Assembly: GCF_002214805.1 (NCBI RefSeq) | Contig: NZ_CP019914.1 | Span: 1,922,001 to 1,986,000, forward strand | Direction of reading: 5' to 3' | Source of the DNA: Brachyspira hampsonii | GTDB taxonomy: Bacteria; Spirochaetota; Brachyspiria; Brachyspirales; Brachyspiraceae | DNA length: 64,000 nucleotides | In this document: in pieces, positions 37,583 through 45,920 of the stretch | How positions within the stretch are numbered: position 1 is the stretch's first letter | How the letters are laid out: the number at the start of each line of letters is the position of its first letter | The notes under the pieces: generated by a model | Databases searched by the model: none | Told to the model about the DNA's origin: nothing | What the model saw: the letters and a program-made list of their open reading frames with translations, nothing else | Made by a program: the position numbers and the translations under genes

Positions 37583-38659
37583 ATGCTTAATATAAATAAT
37601 AAATATTTAAATATCATAACAAATAAAAACAATACTCAAATCAAAGATGGAGATGTAGTAAGATACTCTATAATGAGGAAATTGGATAATGATAAAGCAT
37701 TAATAAATGTTATGGGCAATAAATTAATAGCATTATTTAAAAACGGTATGACAGATAAAGGCTTTGCTTTGGTTAGTAAAAAAAACGGCGAAGTAACTTT
37801 AACAATACTTAAAAATGCTGAAAGTTTGAAGGAAGCAAGAGAAAACATACAAAACAAGAACAGCTCTAATGTTTTACTTAATATAACAGAGAATAATTCT
37901 GAAATTTCATCTATGCTGTCTCAAAAAGGCATAAAGCCTAGTTATGAAAATATAAGATATTTTGAAACACTACTTAAATACCTTCCGGATTTAGATAGTG
38001 ATAAAAAAAAGTTTATATTAAATGCAATGTCTAACGGTGTATATTTAACGGTAGAAGAAATAAACTCTTTAGGAAATATTTTTAAGCAGTTTAATGATAT
38101 AATACACTCTATAAAAAACTCTAACAAAAATACTGAAATAACCGAAATATTACTAATGCTTGCTAATGGTGTTATTCAGGGGGATAATAATGATCCTAAT
38201 AATTCTATTGCAGAAAATTTAAATAACTATATAAATACAAATGCTAGTTTTAATATATGGTTTATGCTCTTTGATATGCTTCATGGCGAATTGTCTTCAG
38301 ATAATTTTAATATGATGATGCTTATGCTGAAAATCCTATCTGCAAATAGAAAAAATAGAAATTTTCAGGAAACTGCATTTATGATTCCTATACCATTTAT
38401 TATAGACGAAGAAATTAAAGATGTATTATTATATATTAGTAAAGATGAAAATAATGAAAATAGATTAATATTTGTTATTTATGATGATAATAAAGAATTA
38501 TGCAAAATAGATATAAGTAAAGATGAATATGATAATAAATATTTGATTGCGGTGAAATTATTTGATAAGAAGTTATTTAATAAATTAAATAGTGTGAAAG
38601 AGAATATAGATAAAGAGTTAAGTGTTTTTGATAATATAAAAATAAATTATGAAGGCTAA
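37583..38659 (+). CDS. Hypothetical protein beside an FlhB-type switch gene (possibly FliK/YlqG-like)
   Basis: About 358 residues from ATG 37583 (MLNINNKYLN); an upstream in-frame ATG at 37565 would lie within the promoter. The N-terminal 90 residues look like a small beta-rich domain (DGDVVRYSIMRKLDNDKALI), the middle is helical and the end beta-rich. I do not recognise a family by motif. In Bacillus a hook-length-control-like gene, ylqG, precedes the FlhB C-domain gene ylqH, and the position here matches, so a flagellar or type III export role is a reasonable guess. The next gene starts 4 bp after the stop. Confidence 0.6.
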   Translation: MLNINNKYLNIITNKNNTQIKDGDVVRYSIMRKLDNDKALINVMGNKLIALFKNGMTDKGFALVSKKNGEVTLTILKNAESLKEARENIQNKNSSNVLLNITENNSEISSMLSQKGIKPSYENIRYFETLLKYLPDLDSDKKKFILNAMSNGVYLTVEEINSLGNIFKQFNDIIHSIKNSNKNTEITEILLMLANGVIQGDNNDPNNSIAENLNNYINTNASFNIWFMLFDMLHGELSSDNFNMMMLMLKILSANRKNRNFQETAFMIPIPFIIDEEIKDVLLYISKDENNENRLIFVIYDDNKELCKIDISKDEYDNKYLIAVKLFDKKLFNKLNSVKENIDKELSVFDNIKINYEG

Positions 38660-38663
38660 GTAA

Positions 38664-38933
38664 ATGAATAAAAATAATAAGGATATAAAAAATGCTGCTG
38701 CTTTATTATATAATAGAGAAGTTCATAATGCTCCTATACTCATATCGAAAGGCAGCAATTACTTAGCAAAAAGAATGGTTGATATTGCAAGAAAGCATAA
38801 AGTACCTGTGGTTTCCAATGAGGATACGGCTAAGCATCTTATGCAGTTGGAAATAGGAGAGGAGATACCTTATTCGCTTTATGAAGCTGTGAGTATAATA
38901 TTAAAATATATATATAAATTAAAGGCAGAATAA
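38664..38933 (+). CDS. Stand-alone FlhB C-terminal-domain protein (export switch-like, YlqH-type)
   Basis: The 89 residues align with the cytoplasmic C-terminal region of FlhB after the NPTH autocleavage site: NAPILISKGSNYLAKRMVDIARKHKVPVV, then LMQLEIGEEIPYSLYEAVSIILKYIYKLK. No membrane part and no NPTH motif are present, so it cannot undergo the usual cleavage. Stand-alone FlhB C-domains occur in several flagellated bacteria and may modulate substrate specificity. It sits between the preceding flagellar-type gene (4 bp gap) and the HD-GYP-like gene (2 bp gap) in one operon. Confidence 0.9.
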   Translation: MNKNNKDIKNAAALLYNREVHNAPILISKGSNYLAKRMVDIARKHKVPVVSNEDTAKHLMQLEIGEEIPYSLYEAVSIILKYIYKLKAE

Positions 38934-38935
38934 TA

Positions 38936-40168
38936 ATGGCAAAATTAACTAAAATAAATATTCAGGATATAAAAGCAAAAGCTGAAAAGAAAGATATATA
39001 TTTGTATAATGATTTTCTTGCATCTACAGGATATGTAGCTTTAAAAGAAGATGATATGCAAAGGTTTAAGAAATGGGATATTAGCGAAGTATTTGTTGAA
39101 GATAATACTTCTTTAGATATGGAAGTATCTTCTGATTTCGATAAATTTTTAAGGGAATATAAGGTATTTAAAAAAATATATTTAAATGTCATTAAAAAAG
39201 TTAGAAATAATTTAGGTGGATACAAAAATAATAATTTGGTTAATATTAATGAACTAAATGAAATTTTGGACGAAATATTGGATATAGTTAATAGGAATTT
39301 GAGCAGTGTACTTCAGCTTTTTAATTTAACAAATTTGCCTAAATCTGATGAATATTATGTAAGATCATTAAATGTTTCTTTAATATCGATGATTATCGGA
39401 AGAGCTATGAAGTTCTCTGAAAATAGAGTAAAAAAATTGGGAATAGGTGCTATCCTTTATGATATAGGGCTTGTAAAAGTTCCGGATAAGATTTTGGACA
39501 AAATAGGTAAATTTACTCCGGAAGAATATGCAGAGATAAAAAAACATACTGTTTACGGATATAAAATTCTTAAATCTAGTTTTAGATTTGAAGAAGATTT
39601 GGCTATGATATCTCTTATGCATCATGAGTTTTATAATGGTAAAGGATATCCTAGAGGACTTGCCGGAAATCAGATAAATTTATATTCAAAAATAGTTGCT
39701 ATAGCACATGCTGTGGAAAAAATGCTTAAACCTATGAGAATAGCATCTTCTAGTTCTAAAGCAAAAGATAATAAATCTACATTTAGCTTGATGCTTGAAA
39801 AGAGCAATGAAAATAAAAAGAAAGATGTAACATTATGTGATGCAGTCAAAGAAATTATGCATGGTGCAAATACAAAGTATGATCCTAATATATCAAAAAC
39901 TTTTGTAAGTATATTTACAGTATATCCTATAGGTTCTATAGTTTTATTGAATGATAAAAGAAAAGGATTTGTTTTTGCTGCTAATCCTAATTTTCCTATA
40001 AGACCTATAATTAAAATAGTATCCAATGAAAACGGTGAGTTTATGGAAGATGGAGAGACTATCAATTTATTAGAAACTAATCAATTGTTTATAGATGGTG
40101 TTGATAAAGATAATAATTTTTTAGAGGAGGTAAGAACTAAAATATTAGATGCTGAAGAAAAAAAGTAA
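38936..40168 (+). CDS. Degenerate HD-GYP domain protein
   Basis: In its 410 residues the HD-GYP domain spans about 140-300. The GYP region is intact (MHHEFYNGKGYPRGLAGNQI), and DKILDKIGKFTPEEYAEIKKH and the metal-type His after it are present. The first motif, canonically HDIGK, reads YDIGL, so the paired His-Asp ligand is lost and the usual Lys is missing. Active HD-GYP proteins hydrolyse cyclic-di-GMP; this one may bind without catalysis or use a different site. The C-terminal 100 residues resemble a beta-rich accessory domain (NDKRKGFVFAANPNFPIRPI). It is in an operon with flagellar-type genes and the YraN gene. Confidence 0.82.
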   Translation: MAKLTKINIQDIKAKAEKKDIYLYNDFLASTGYVALKEDDMQRFKKWDISEVFVEDNTSLDMEVSSDFDKFLREYKVFKKIYLNVIKKVRNNLGGYKNNNLVNINELNEILDEILDIVNRNLSSVLQLFNLTNLPKSDEYYVRSLNVSLISMIIGRAMKFSENRVKKLGIGAILYDIGLVKVPDKILDKIGKFTPEEYAEIKKHTVYGYKILKSSFRFEEDLAMISLMHHEFYNGKGYPRGLAGNQINLYSKIVAIAHAVEKMLKPMRIASSSSKAKDNKSTFSLMLEKSNENKKKDVTLCDAVKEIMHGANTKYDPNISKTFVSIFTVYPIGSIVLLNDKRKGFVFAANPNFPIRPIIKIVSNENGEFMEDGETINLLETNQLFIDGVDKDNNFLEEVRTKILDAEEKK

Positions 40169-40177
40169 TATTAAAAA

Positions 40178-40543
40178 ATGGCTAACAAAAAAACTATAGG
40201 CAATCTAGGAGAGGATATTGCCTTAAAATATCTCGAAGAGCTTGGTTTTTCTCTTTTAGAGCGGAATTTTAGAGGAAATAAAACAAGAGGCGAGATAGAT
40301 TTAGTAATGACAAAAGGAGTTGTTATTGTGTTTATAGAAGTAAAATATCGAAGACAAGGAAGTTTTGGATATGCAGCTTACTCAATATCTGAACGTAAGA
40401 AAAGAAAATTATACGAAACAGCTGAAGAATACTTAATCGAAAAAGGATTAAGTTTTAATCAAAAATGTTCCTTTGGGGCAGTTTTAATAGACGATACCCA
40501 TTATAATCGTGAAATATCATTTATAGAAGATATATTTATTTAG
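40178..40543 (+). CDS. yraN: YraN family (UPF0102) nuclease-fold protein
   Basis: The 121 residues match UPF0102/YraN: GNLGEDIALKYLEELGFSLL near 8-27, then RNFRGNKTRGEIDLV (the Glu/Asp of the nuclease fold), VFIEVKYRRQGSFG (ExK), and YETAEEYL. The fold is related to Holliday-junction resolvase-type nucleases, but the biological role is not firmly known. It starts 9 bp after the HD-GYP-like gene, in the same operon. Confidence 0.93.
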   Translation: MANKKTIGNLGEDIALKYLEELGFSLLERNFRGNKTRGEIDLVMTKGVVIVFIEVKYRRQGSFGYAAYSISERKKRKLYETAEEYLIEKGLSFNQKCSFGAVLIDDTHYNREISFIEDIFI

Positions 40544-40553
40544 GGGTATCGAC

Positions 40554-40682
40554 ATGAAAACAGCAGTAAAAATTAACCCTGAAAAAATAGATCTATATAA
40601 GAAAAAATTAAAAGACGAAAAGTATATAGATAAGGCTATAGAAAGCATGGCTGGACACTTGATAAGTTATGTAATAGATTAA
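40554..40682 (+). CDS. Very small protein (42 residues)
   Basis: A frame from ATG 40554 to TAA 40680-40682 encodes 42 residues beginning MKTAVKINPEKIDLYKKKLK and ending in LISYVID. AGGGG lies 8 nt upstream of the ATG. It fills the space between the YraN gene (10 bp before) and the KpsF-type gene (30 bp after), so it belongs to the same operon. Charged and helical; no family recognised. Confidence 0.55.
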   Translation: MKTAVKINPEKIDLYKKKLKDEKYIDKAIESMAGHLISYVID

Positions 40683-40712
40683 TAATATAGTTAAAGGCAG
40701 CGATAGATTTGT

Positions 40713-41675
40713 ATGAATATAATAGAACGAGGAAAGACTACTCTTTTACTTGAGAGCGAGAATCTGAGAGATTTATCTGATAAACTTGACAGTAATTTTG
40801 AAAATGCAGTAAAAGAGTTATTTAATATCAAAGGCAGAGTAATAACTTCCGGAGTGGGAAAGAGCGGTCATATAGCAAGAAAGGCAGCTGCTACTTTTGC
40901 TTCTACTGGTACTCCGAGTTTTTTTGTTGATCCTAATGAATGTATGCATGGTGATTTTGGTATGATTACTAAAGAGGATTACTGTCTGCTGTATTCTAAA
41001 GGAGGCGAATCCCGTGAGGTTATAGAGCTTGTAAATTGGCTTTGCCGTCAGAATATACCATACATTGCTATTACAAATGATATTAATTCTACACTTTCTA
41101 AGAATGCTAAAATTACATTGCTTACTCATGTTAAAGAAGAGGCTTGCCCTCTTAAATTAGCTCCTACTGTAAGTACAACTGCTTCTTTAGCTTTATCTGA
41201 TGCTTTGGCAACTGCTTTAATGGAGCTTAGAGGATTCAGAGCAGAAGATTTTGCAATATTCCATCCGGGAGGAAGTTTGGGAAGACAGCTTGCTAAGGTT
41301 AAATCTATTATGCATACTGAAAATTTACCTATAATTAAGACAGATACTTCATTGCAGGACGCTTTATTTAAAATCATAGAATGCAAACTTGGCATAGCTA
41401 TCGTTGTTGACGAGAAGAATATTTTAAAAGGAATTATAGTAGACGGAGATTTAAAAAGGCTTCTTGTCAAAGATGATGATATAAAAAATATACTTTCCAA
41501 AGAAGTTAAATATATTATGAATACTTCTCCTAAAGTCATTTATGAAGATACTCTTATCGGAGAAGCTTTGCATATTATGGAAGGAAAGATCACTAATTTA
41601 GTAGTGGTAAACAATAACAATAATCCTATTGGTATAGTGCATATACATGATATTTTGAAGATAAAGGCTTTTTAA
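40713..41675 (+). CDS. kdsD: KpsF/KdsD family arabinose-5-phosphate isomerase
   Basis: The 320 residues carry an SIS domain (about 30-165; VITSGVGKSGHIARKAAATF, ECMHGDFGMI, SKGGESREVIELV, APTVSTTASLALSDALATAL) and two C-terminal CBS domains (about 200-320; SIMHTENLPIIKTDTSLQDA and YIMNTSPKVIYEDTLIGEAL). The enzyme converts ribulose-5-phosphate to arabinose-5-phosphate, the first step to KDO; GutQ-type relatives do the same in sugar-alcohol operons. The CBS pair may regulate it. No other KDO genes are visible in the window. The start has only a weak ribosome site. Confidence 0.9.
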   Translation: MNIIERGKTTLLLESENLRDLSDKLDSNFENAVKELFNIKGRVITSGVGKSGHIARKAAATFASTGTPSFFVDPNECMHGDFGMITKEDYCLLYSKGGESREVIELVNWLCRQNIPYIAITNDINSTLSKNAKITLLTHVKEEACPLKLAPTVSTTASLALSDALATALMELRGFRAEDFAIFHPGGSLGRQLAKVKSIMHTENLPIIKTDTSLQDALFKIIECKLGIAIVVDEKNILKGIIVDGDLKRLLVKDDDIKNILSKEVKYIMNTSPKVIYEDTLIGEALHIMEGKITNLVVVNNNNNPIGIVHIHDILKIKAF

Positions 41676-41680
41676 AAAAT

Positions 41681-41770
41681 TAAACCGCACGGTAAATAAT
41701 ATTCTAAATACAAATACATTAACAATACAATTCAAATTTCATCAAATAATAAGTTAAATCGTGCGTTAAA
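41681..41770. repeat. Modular GC-island repeat, single A module
   Basis: CGCACG at 41686 and CGTGCG at 41760 are 74 bp apart. No clear B partner is present; a degenerate GTGCGTGG lies at about 41855. The remainder of the 381-bp gap before the McrB-type genes is AT-rich without other signals. Confidence 0.75.
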
Positions 41771-42056
41771 GAGATTGAAAATCCAATCAGCACTTGTTTT
41801 CCAAATTCCAAAATAATTTAAATTTTAATCACATAAAAAGCAATAAAAAATGAAGTGCGTGGTATGAAAATAAAGTTAAAAAATTTTTTTATATCAATTT
41901 TTTGTCAATGCAGTGTTAAACCTTTTTAAGTTTCAAAAATACTAATTTTATGCTTAAAATAAAATTAAATATTAAAAAGTATGGTATTGTATATTGATTT
42001 TATTAATATTATTTATATGCTTAAATAATATATAGTTTTATTTTAAGGATTATATA

Positions 42057-42629
42057 ATGAGGTATTGGATATTTAAACTTGGTAGTAAATATCATAAAGA
42101 TAGTATAATAAAATATGCTCATAATAATAATTACTGTTGTTGTCAATTTGAATATAGGATAGATAATAGTGATGAAGAAAAAAAACATTTTCAAAGATCT
42201 AGTTCTGTTACAAGTAATTGGAAATTTCTAAAAGAAGTAAAAGTAGGTGATATTATAATATCAGGTCGTTCAAACTTAAAGTTTGCTTGGGGATATGCTA
42301 TAAAACCTAGATTTGAAAATACTGAATTAGAAAAGAAAGTTGCAGATTGTAATAAAATTATAAAGGAAAAATATAATGAATTTCGTTCTGATAATTATCA
42401 TAGTTATGTAGAATTTGAAGACTGCGAATGTTTTTATGAAAATTTAGAAGATGGTATAGGAGAATGGGGACAAAGAATAGATGTGGATAAATGGAATTAT
42501 TATGAAAAAGGTGCTATATGGTATCCTACTAGCAGTAATTATAAATATAACACTATATATGAAATTACTAAAGAAGATGCTCTAAATATAGTAAGAGCAT
42601 TAAAAGATGACCATAATTTTGAATTTTAA
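42057..42629 (+). CDS. Stand-alone reader-like domain, paralogue of the McrB N-terminus
   Basis: The whole 190-residue protein is a copy of the N-terminal domain of the McrB-like gene that follows: MRYWIFKLGSKYH, CQFEYRIDNSDEE, NWKFLKEVKVGDIIISGRSN, LKFAWGYAIKPRFEN, ECFYENLEDGIGEWGQRID, YPTSSNYKYNT. Within it a 57-base stretch (42216-42272) is identical to 42798-42854. The KVGDIII...WGYAI pattern resembles EVE/PUA-type modified-base-binding domains used by McrB enzymes. It lacks the AAA+ part. It could be a separate DNA reader or regulator, or a leftover of tandem duplication. The McrB gene starts 9 bp after the stop. Confidence 0.75.
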   Translation: MRYWIFKLGSKYHKDSIIKYAHNNNYCCCQFEYRIDNSDEEKKHFQRSSSVTSNWKFLKEVKVGDIIISGRSNLKFAWGYAIKPRFENTELEKKVADCNKIIKEKYNEFRSDNYHSYVEFEDCECFYENLEDGIGEWGQRIDVDKWNYYEKGAIWYPTSSNYKYNTIYEITKEDALNIVRALKDDHNFEF

Positions 42630-42638
42630 GGTTATGCA

Positions 42639-44156
42639 ATGAGGTATTGGGTATTCAAACATGGAAGTAAAGATTGGGGTGCAGATATAGTAAATCAGGC
42701 TTATCAAAATAATTATTGCTATTGTCAATTTGAATACAGAACAGAAAATAGTGATGATGAGAGAGTAAGTTTTCAAGACACTGGTGCTGTTACAAAAAAT
42801 TGGAAATTTCTAAAAGAAGTAAAAGTAGGTGATATTATAATATCAGGTCGTTCAGATTTAAAGTTTGCTTGGGGATATGCTATAAAACCTAGGTTTGAAA
42901 ATCCTAATTTAGAAAAGAAAGCGGCAAATTGTAATAAAATTATACAAGAAAAATATAATGAACTCCGTTCTGATAATTATTATGGTTATGTGGAATTTGA
43001 AGATTGCGAATGTTTCTATGAAAATTTGGAAGGTGGTACAGGAGGATGGGGTCAAAGAATAGATGTAGATAAATGGAATGATTATAAAAAATATGGGATA
43101 TATTATCCTACTAGCAGTAATTATAAATATAACACTATACAAGAAATTTCTAAAGAAGATGCTTTAAATATAGTAAGAGCATTAAAAAATGACCCTAATT
43201 TCCAATTTAAGGAAGATGTAATGGAAGACTATAAAAAGTTATTAGAAAATAATTACAACCTCATACTCACAGGAGCTCCAGGTACAGGAAAAACCTATTT
43301 GGCTAAACAGGTTGCAGCTAAAATGATTTTTAGCAATAATAAGGAATATGCAGAAGATTTGGAAGATGATGATAATTTCAAAAATCAATGCAAGTTTGTG
43401 CAGTTTCACCCTTCTTATGATTACACCGATTTTGTTGAGGGATTAAGACCTATTAAAGATATTGACGGAAAAATTGGATTTGAAAGAAAGGACGGAGTTT
43501 TTAAAGAGTTCTGCAAAAATGCTTTACAAAATAGAAGCAGTAAGTTTGTATTTATAATAGATGAAATTAATAGAGGGGAGATTTCAAAAATATTTGGAGA
43601 ATTATTTTTTGCTATTGATACGGGATACCGAGGAGAAATTGGAAGAGTAAAAACCCAATATAATAATTTAATTAGTAATGATGAAACAGATGATGAATTT
43701 GAAGACGGCTTCTTTGTTCCAGAGAATGTTTATATAATAGGCACTATGAATGATATTGACAGAAGTGTTGAAAGTATGGATTTTGCTATGCGTAGGAGAT
43801 TTGCTTGGAAGGAAATTAAAGCTAAAGACACACAATATATGCTTGATAATATTTTAGATAATGTGATATTAGTTGAAACTAAAGAAAGAATGAATAAGTT
43901 AAATGAGGCGATAGAAAAAATCGAAGGCTTTAATTCTTCATATCATATAGGAGCTTCTTATTTTCTAAAACTAAAAAATTATTATGACAATTCAATAGAT
44001 AATAAAGAAGAGGCATTTAATAATTTATGGGAGAATCATTTGAAAGGACTTTTATATGAGTATTTGAGAGGCATGCCTGATGCTGAAAGTCAACTTGATG
44101 AATTAAAAAATGCTTATAATTTAATTTCTACTAATGGAAATGCAGCAATAATATAG
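42639..44156 (+). CDS. McrB-like AAA+ NTPase with EVE-like N-terminal reader
   Basis: In its 505 residues, 1-185 are the reader-like domain duplicated upstream and about 200-470 form the McrB-type AAA+ motor. The Walker A is LTGAPGTGKTYLAKQ (about 209-223), Walker B is FVFIIDEINRGEISKIFGEL near 303, and the McrB consensus is VYIIGTMNDIDRSVESMDFA near 365, followed by the arginine finger region MRRRFAW. McrB hydrolyses GTP and translocates on DNA carrying modified cytosine, coupled to the nuclease McrC, encoded 55 bp downstream. The reader domain decides what is recognised, which cannot be read from the sequence. Confidence 0.92.
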   Translation: MRYWVFKHGSKDWGADIVNQAYQNNYCYCQFEYRTENSDDERVSFQDTGAVTKNWKFLKEVKVGDIIISGRSDLKFAWGYAIKPRFENPNLEKKAANCNKIIQEKYNELRSDNYYGYVEFEDCECFYENLEGGTGGWGQRIDVDKWNDYKKYGIYYPTSSNYKYNTIQEISKEDALNIVRALKNDPNFQFKEDVMEDYKKLLENNYNLILTGAPGTGKTYLAKQVAAKMIFSNNKEYAEDLEDDDNFKNQCKFVQFHPSYDYTDFVEGLRPIKDIDGKIGFERKDGVFKEFCKNALQNRSSKFVFIIDEINRGEISKIFGELFFAIDTGYRGEIGRVKTQYNNLISNDETDDEFEDGFFVPENVYIIGTMNDIDRSVESMDFAMRRRFAWKEIKAKDTQYMLDNILDNVILVETKERMNKLNEAIEKIEGFNSSYHIGASYFLKLKNYYDNSIDNKEEAFNNLWENHLKGLLYEYLRGMPDAESQLDELKNAYNLISTNGNAAII

Positions 44157-44211
44157 AACAATATACTAATATAGATAATTAATTTAAAATTAATATGGTT
44201 TTAAATAATAA

Positions 44212-45540
44212 ATGAATATAAATAATAAAATTATTAAATTAAAAGATAACAGTAAGAAAAAATTATTAGAAAATGATGTTAATTCTCTTAAAGAAATAGC
44301 AGGCAAAACTCTTTCTAGTATGAAAGATAATATTATAATATTTCCTAACTCTATAAAAGAAAGTAAAGATTTAGAAGAAGAAAGCAGAATATTTGATATT
44401 GTTAATGACAGTATATGCACTAATAATATAATGGGATTTATAAGCTATAAAAACACTCAAATAAAAATATCTTCAAGATTTGCAAATGATAATAATGATT
44501 ATTTTCTGCATTACATGCTTATGAGAGTGCTTAATCTTAATATTATTAATTTGGATCATAGCAAAGATTATGATGATTCATTTGATTTTTTGATTTATAT
44601 GTTTATTAGTTTTTTTAAAAAAGCATTAAGACATGGGCTTTTTAAACAGTATAAATCAGTAAAACATAATGATTGTCATATAAAAGGAACTATTGATATT
44701 AACAGATACATCAAAAATAATATTCCTTTCAATGGTAAAATTTCGTATAATACTAGAGAATACAGTTATGATAATAATATCACGCAATTAATAAGGCACA
44801 CCATAGAATATATAAACACAAAAAACAGATATCTTCTAAATTATGACAATGAAATAAAAAATTATGTTCATCAGATATTTTATTCTACTTCTAGTTATGA
44901 GAAAAATAAAAGAGAAAGCGTTATAAATAAAAACTTAAAAAAATTATCTCACCCCTACTATTATGAATACGAACCTTTGAGAAAAATATGCATTCAGATA
45001 TTAAGGCATGAAAAATTAAAATACGGAAGTAATGATAATACTGTATACGGACTATTATTTGACGGGGCTTGGCTTTTTGAAGAATATTTAAATACTTTTT
45101 TAATTAAAGAGAATTTTATTCATGCTGAAAATAGAAACTCAAAGAATGGTATTAAATTACTTAATAATGCTTGGAGAGTTTACCCGGACTTCTATAAATT
45201 ATCAGATGATAATAAAAATAATATAGTGCTTGATGCTAAATATAAAAGACTTGACAGTAATGAAAATATAGATAGAAACGACAAACATCAAATAGTATCT
45301 TATGCTTATACATTTAATGCAAAAAATGCTGGATTTATTTATCCATTGGAAGAAACTAATTATATTGATAAAAATAGAATTACAAAAATAGGTTTTTTAA
45401 ATAATATTTATAACAGTTATGCTAATAGTGCCATATATAAATATGCTTTGAAAATTCCTAATCAAAATTTCAATAATATAAAAGAATTTTCTGAAGCTAT
45501 GAAAAATGTTGAAAAAGAATTAAAAGAAGATTTAAAATAA
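44212..45540 (+). CDS. McrC-like nuclease subunit
   Basis: The 442 residues fit McrC of the McrBC type IV restriction system. The N-terminal part (about 40-215) has a beta-rich domain (GFISYKNTQIKISSRFANDN) and the conserved segment NDCHIKGTIDINRYIKNN. The C-terminal PD-(D/E)xK nuclease has YPDFYKL near 323 and IVLDAKYKRLD near 337, with HQIVSYAYTF following as in family members. Together with the McrB-like motor it would cleave DNA bearing the base recognised by the reader domain. The ribosome site is weak. It is the last gene before a modular repeat. Confidence 0.9.
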   Translation: MNINNKIIKLKDNSKKKLLENDVNSLKEIAGKTLSSMKDNIIIFPNSIKESKDLEEESRIFDIVNDSICTNNIMGFISYKNTQIKISSRFANDNNDYFLHYMLMRVLNLNIINLDHSKDYDDSFDFLIYMFISFFKKALRHGLFKQYKSVKHNDCHIKGTIDINRYIKNNIPFNGKISYNTREYSYDNNITQLIRHTIEYINTKNRYLLNYDNEIKNYVHQIFYSTSSYEKNKRESVINKNLKKLSHPYYYEYEPLRKICIQILRHEKLKYGSNDNTVYGLLFDGAWLFEEYLNTFLIKENFIHAENRNSKNGIKLLNNAWRVYPDFYKLSDDNKNNIVLDAKYKRLDSNENIDRNDKHQIVSYAYTFNAKNAGFIYPLEETNYIDKNRITKIGFLNNIYNSYANSAIYKYALKIPNQNFNNIKEFSEAMKNVEKELKEDLK

Positions 45541-45547
45541 ATTTTGA

Positions 45548-45755
45548 TTAACGCACGGTAAATGAAATTTTAAATTTTATGACTATTTATAATCATGGTA
45601 AATTAATATTTTTAATTTTGTTTAGCGTGCGGTATATAGCTGTAAAAAATTAAAAAAATCTTGGGTGGGGAGCATAAATTACATAATAGAATAAAAAAGA
45701 AAAATATCACAAAAATAACAGTTCTGATGAATAGGCTAGAGGGCGGGCAAGTGTA
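45548..45755. repeat. Modular GC-island repeat, arrangement A-B
   Basis: CGCACG at 45552 and CGTGCG at 45626 (74 apart); GGGTGGG at 45663 and GGGCGGG at 45741 (78 apart); the A-to-B step is 37 bp. Spacing equals that of the copy at 5575, though the interior differs. Part of another repeat follows near 45780 (TTGTCAGCT...GAGTTTAT), related to the hairpins at 27724. Confidence 0.85.
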
Positions 45756-45920
45756 GTTAATTTTTTTATTAATAATAATATGTTGTCAGCTATTTTTAGT
45801 CGAGTTTATAGATAGTAATAATAAGTAATTATTATTGCTTTTTCATTGAAAAAAAAACAATTTTATTATAAAGTATTATGAAATTAGTTTGTAATTAAAA
45901 ATGATAGGAGAATAAACAAT

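Noticed and set aside
41681-45755. Modules A as integron attC-type recombination sites
   Set aside because: ACGCACGGT and CGTGCGTTA resemble paired core sites at first sight, but no integrase is present, genes between them are not cassette-like, and the islands lack the GTTRRRY core order.
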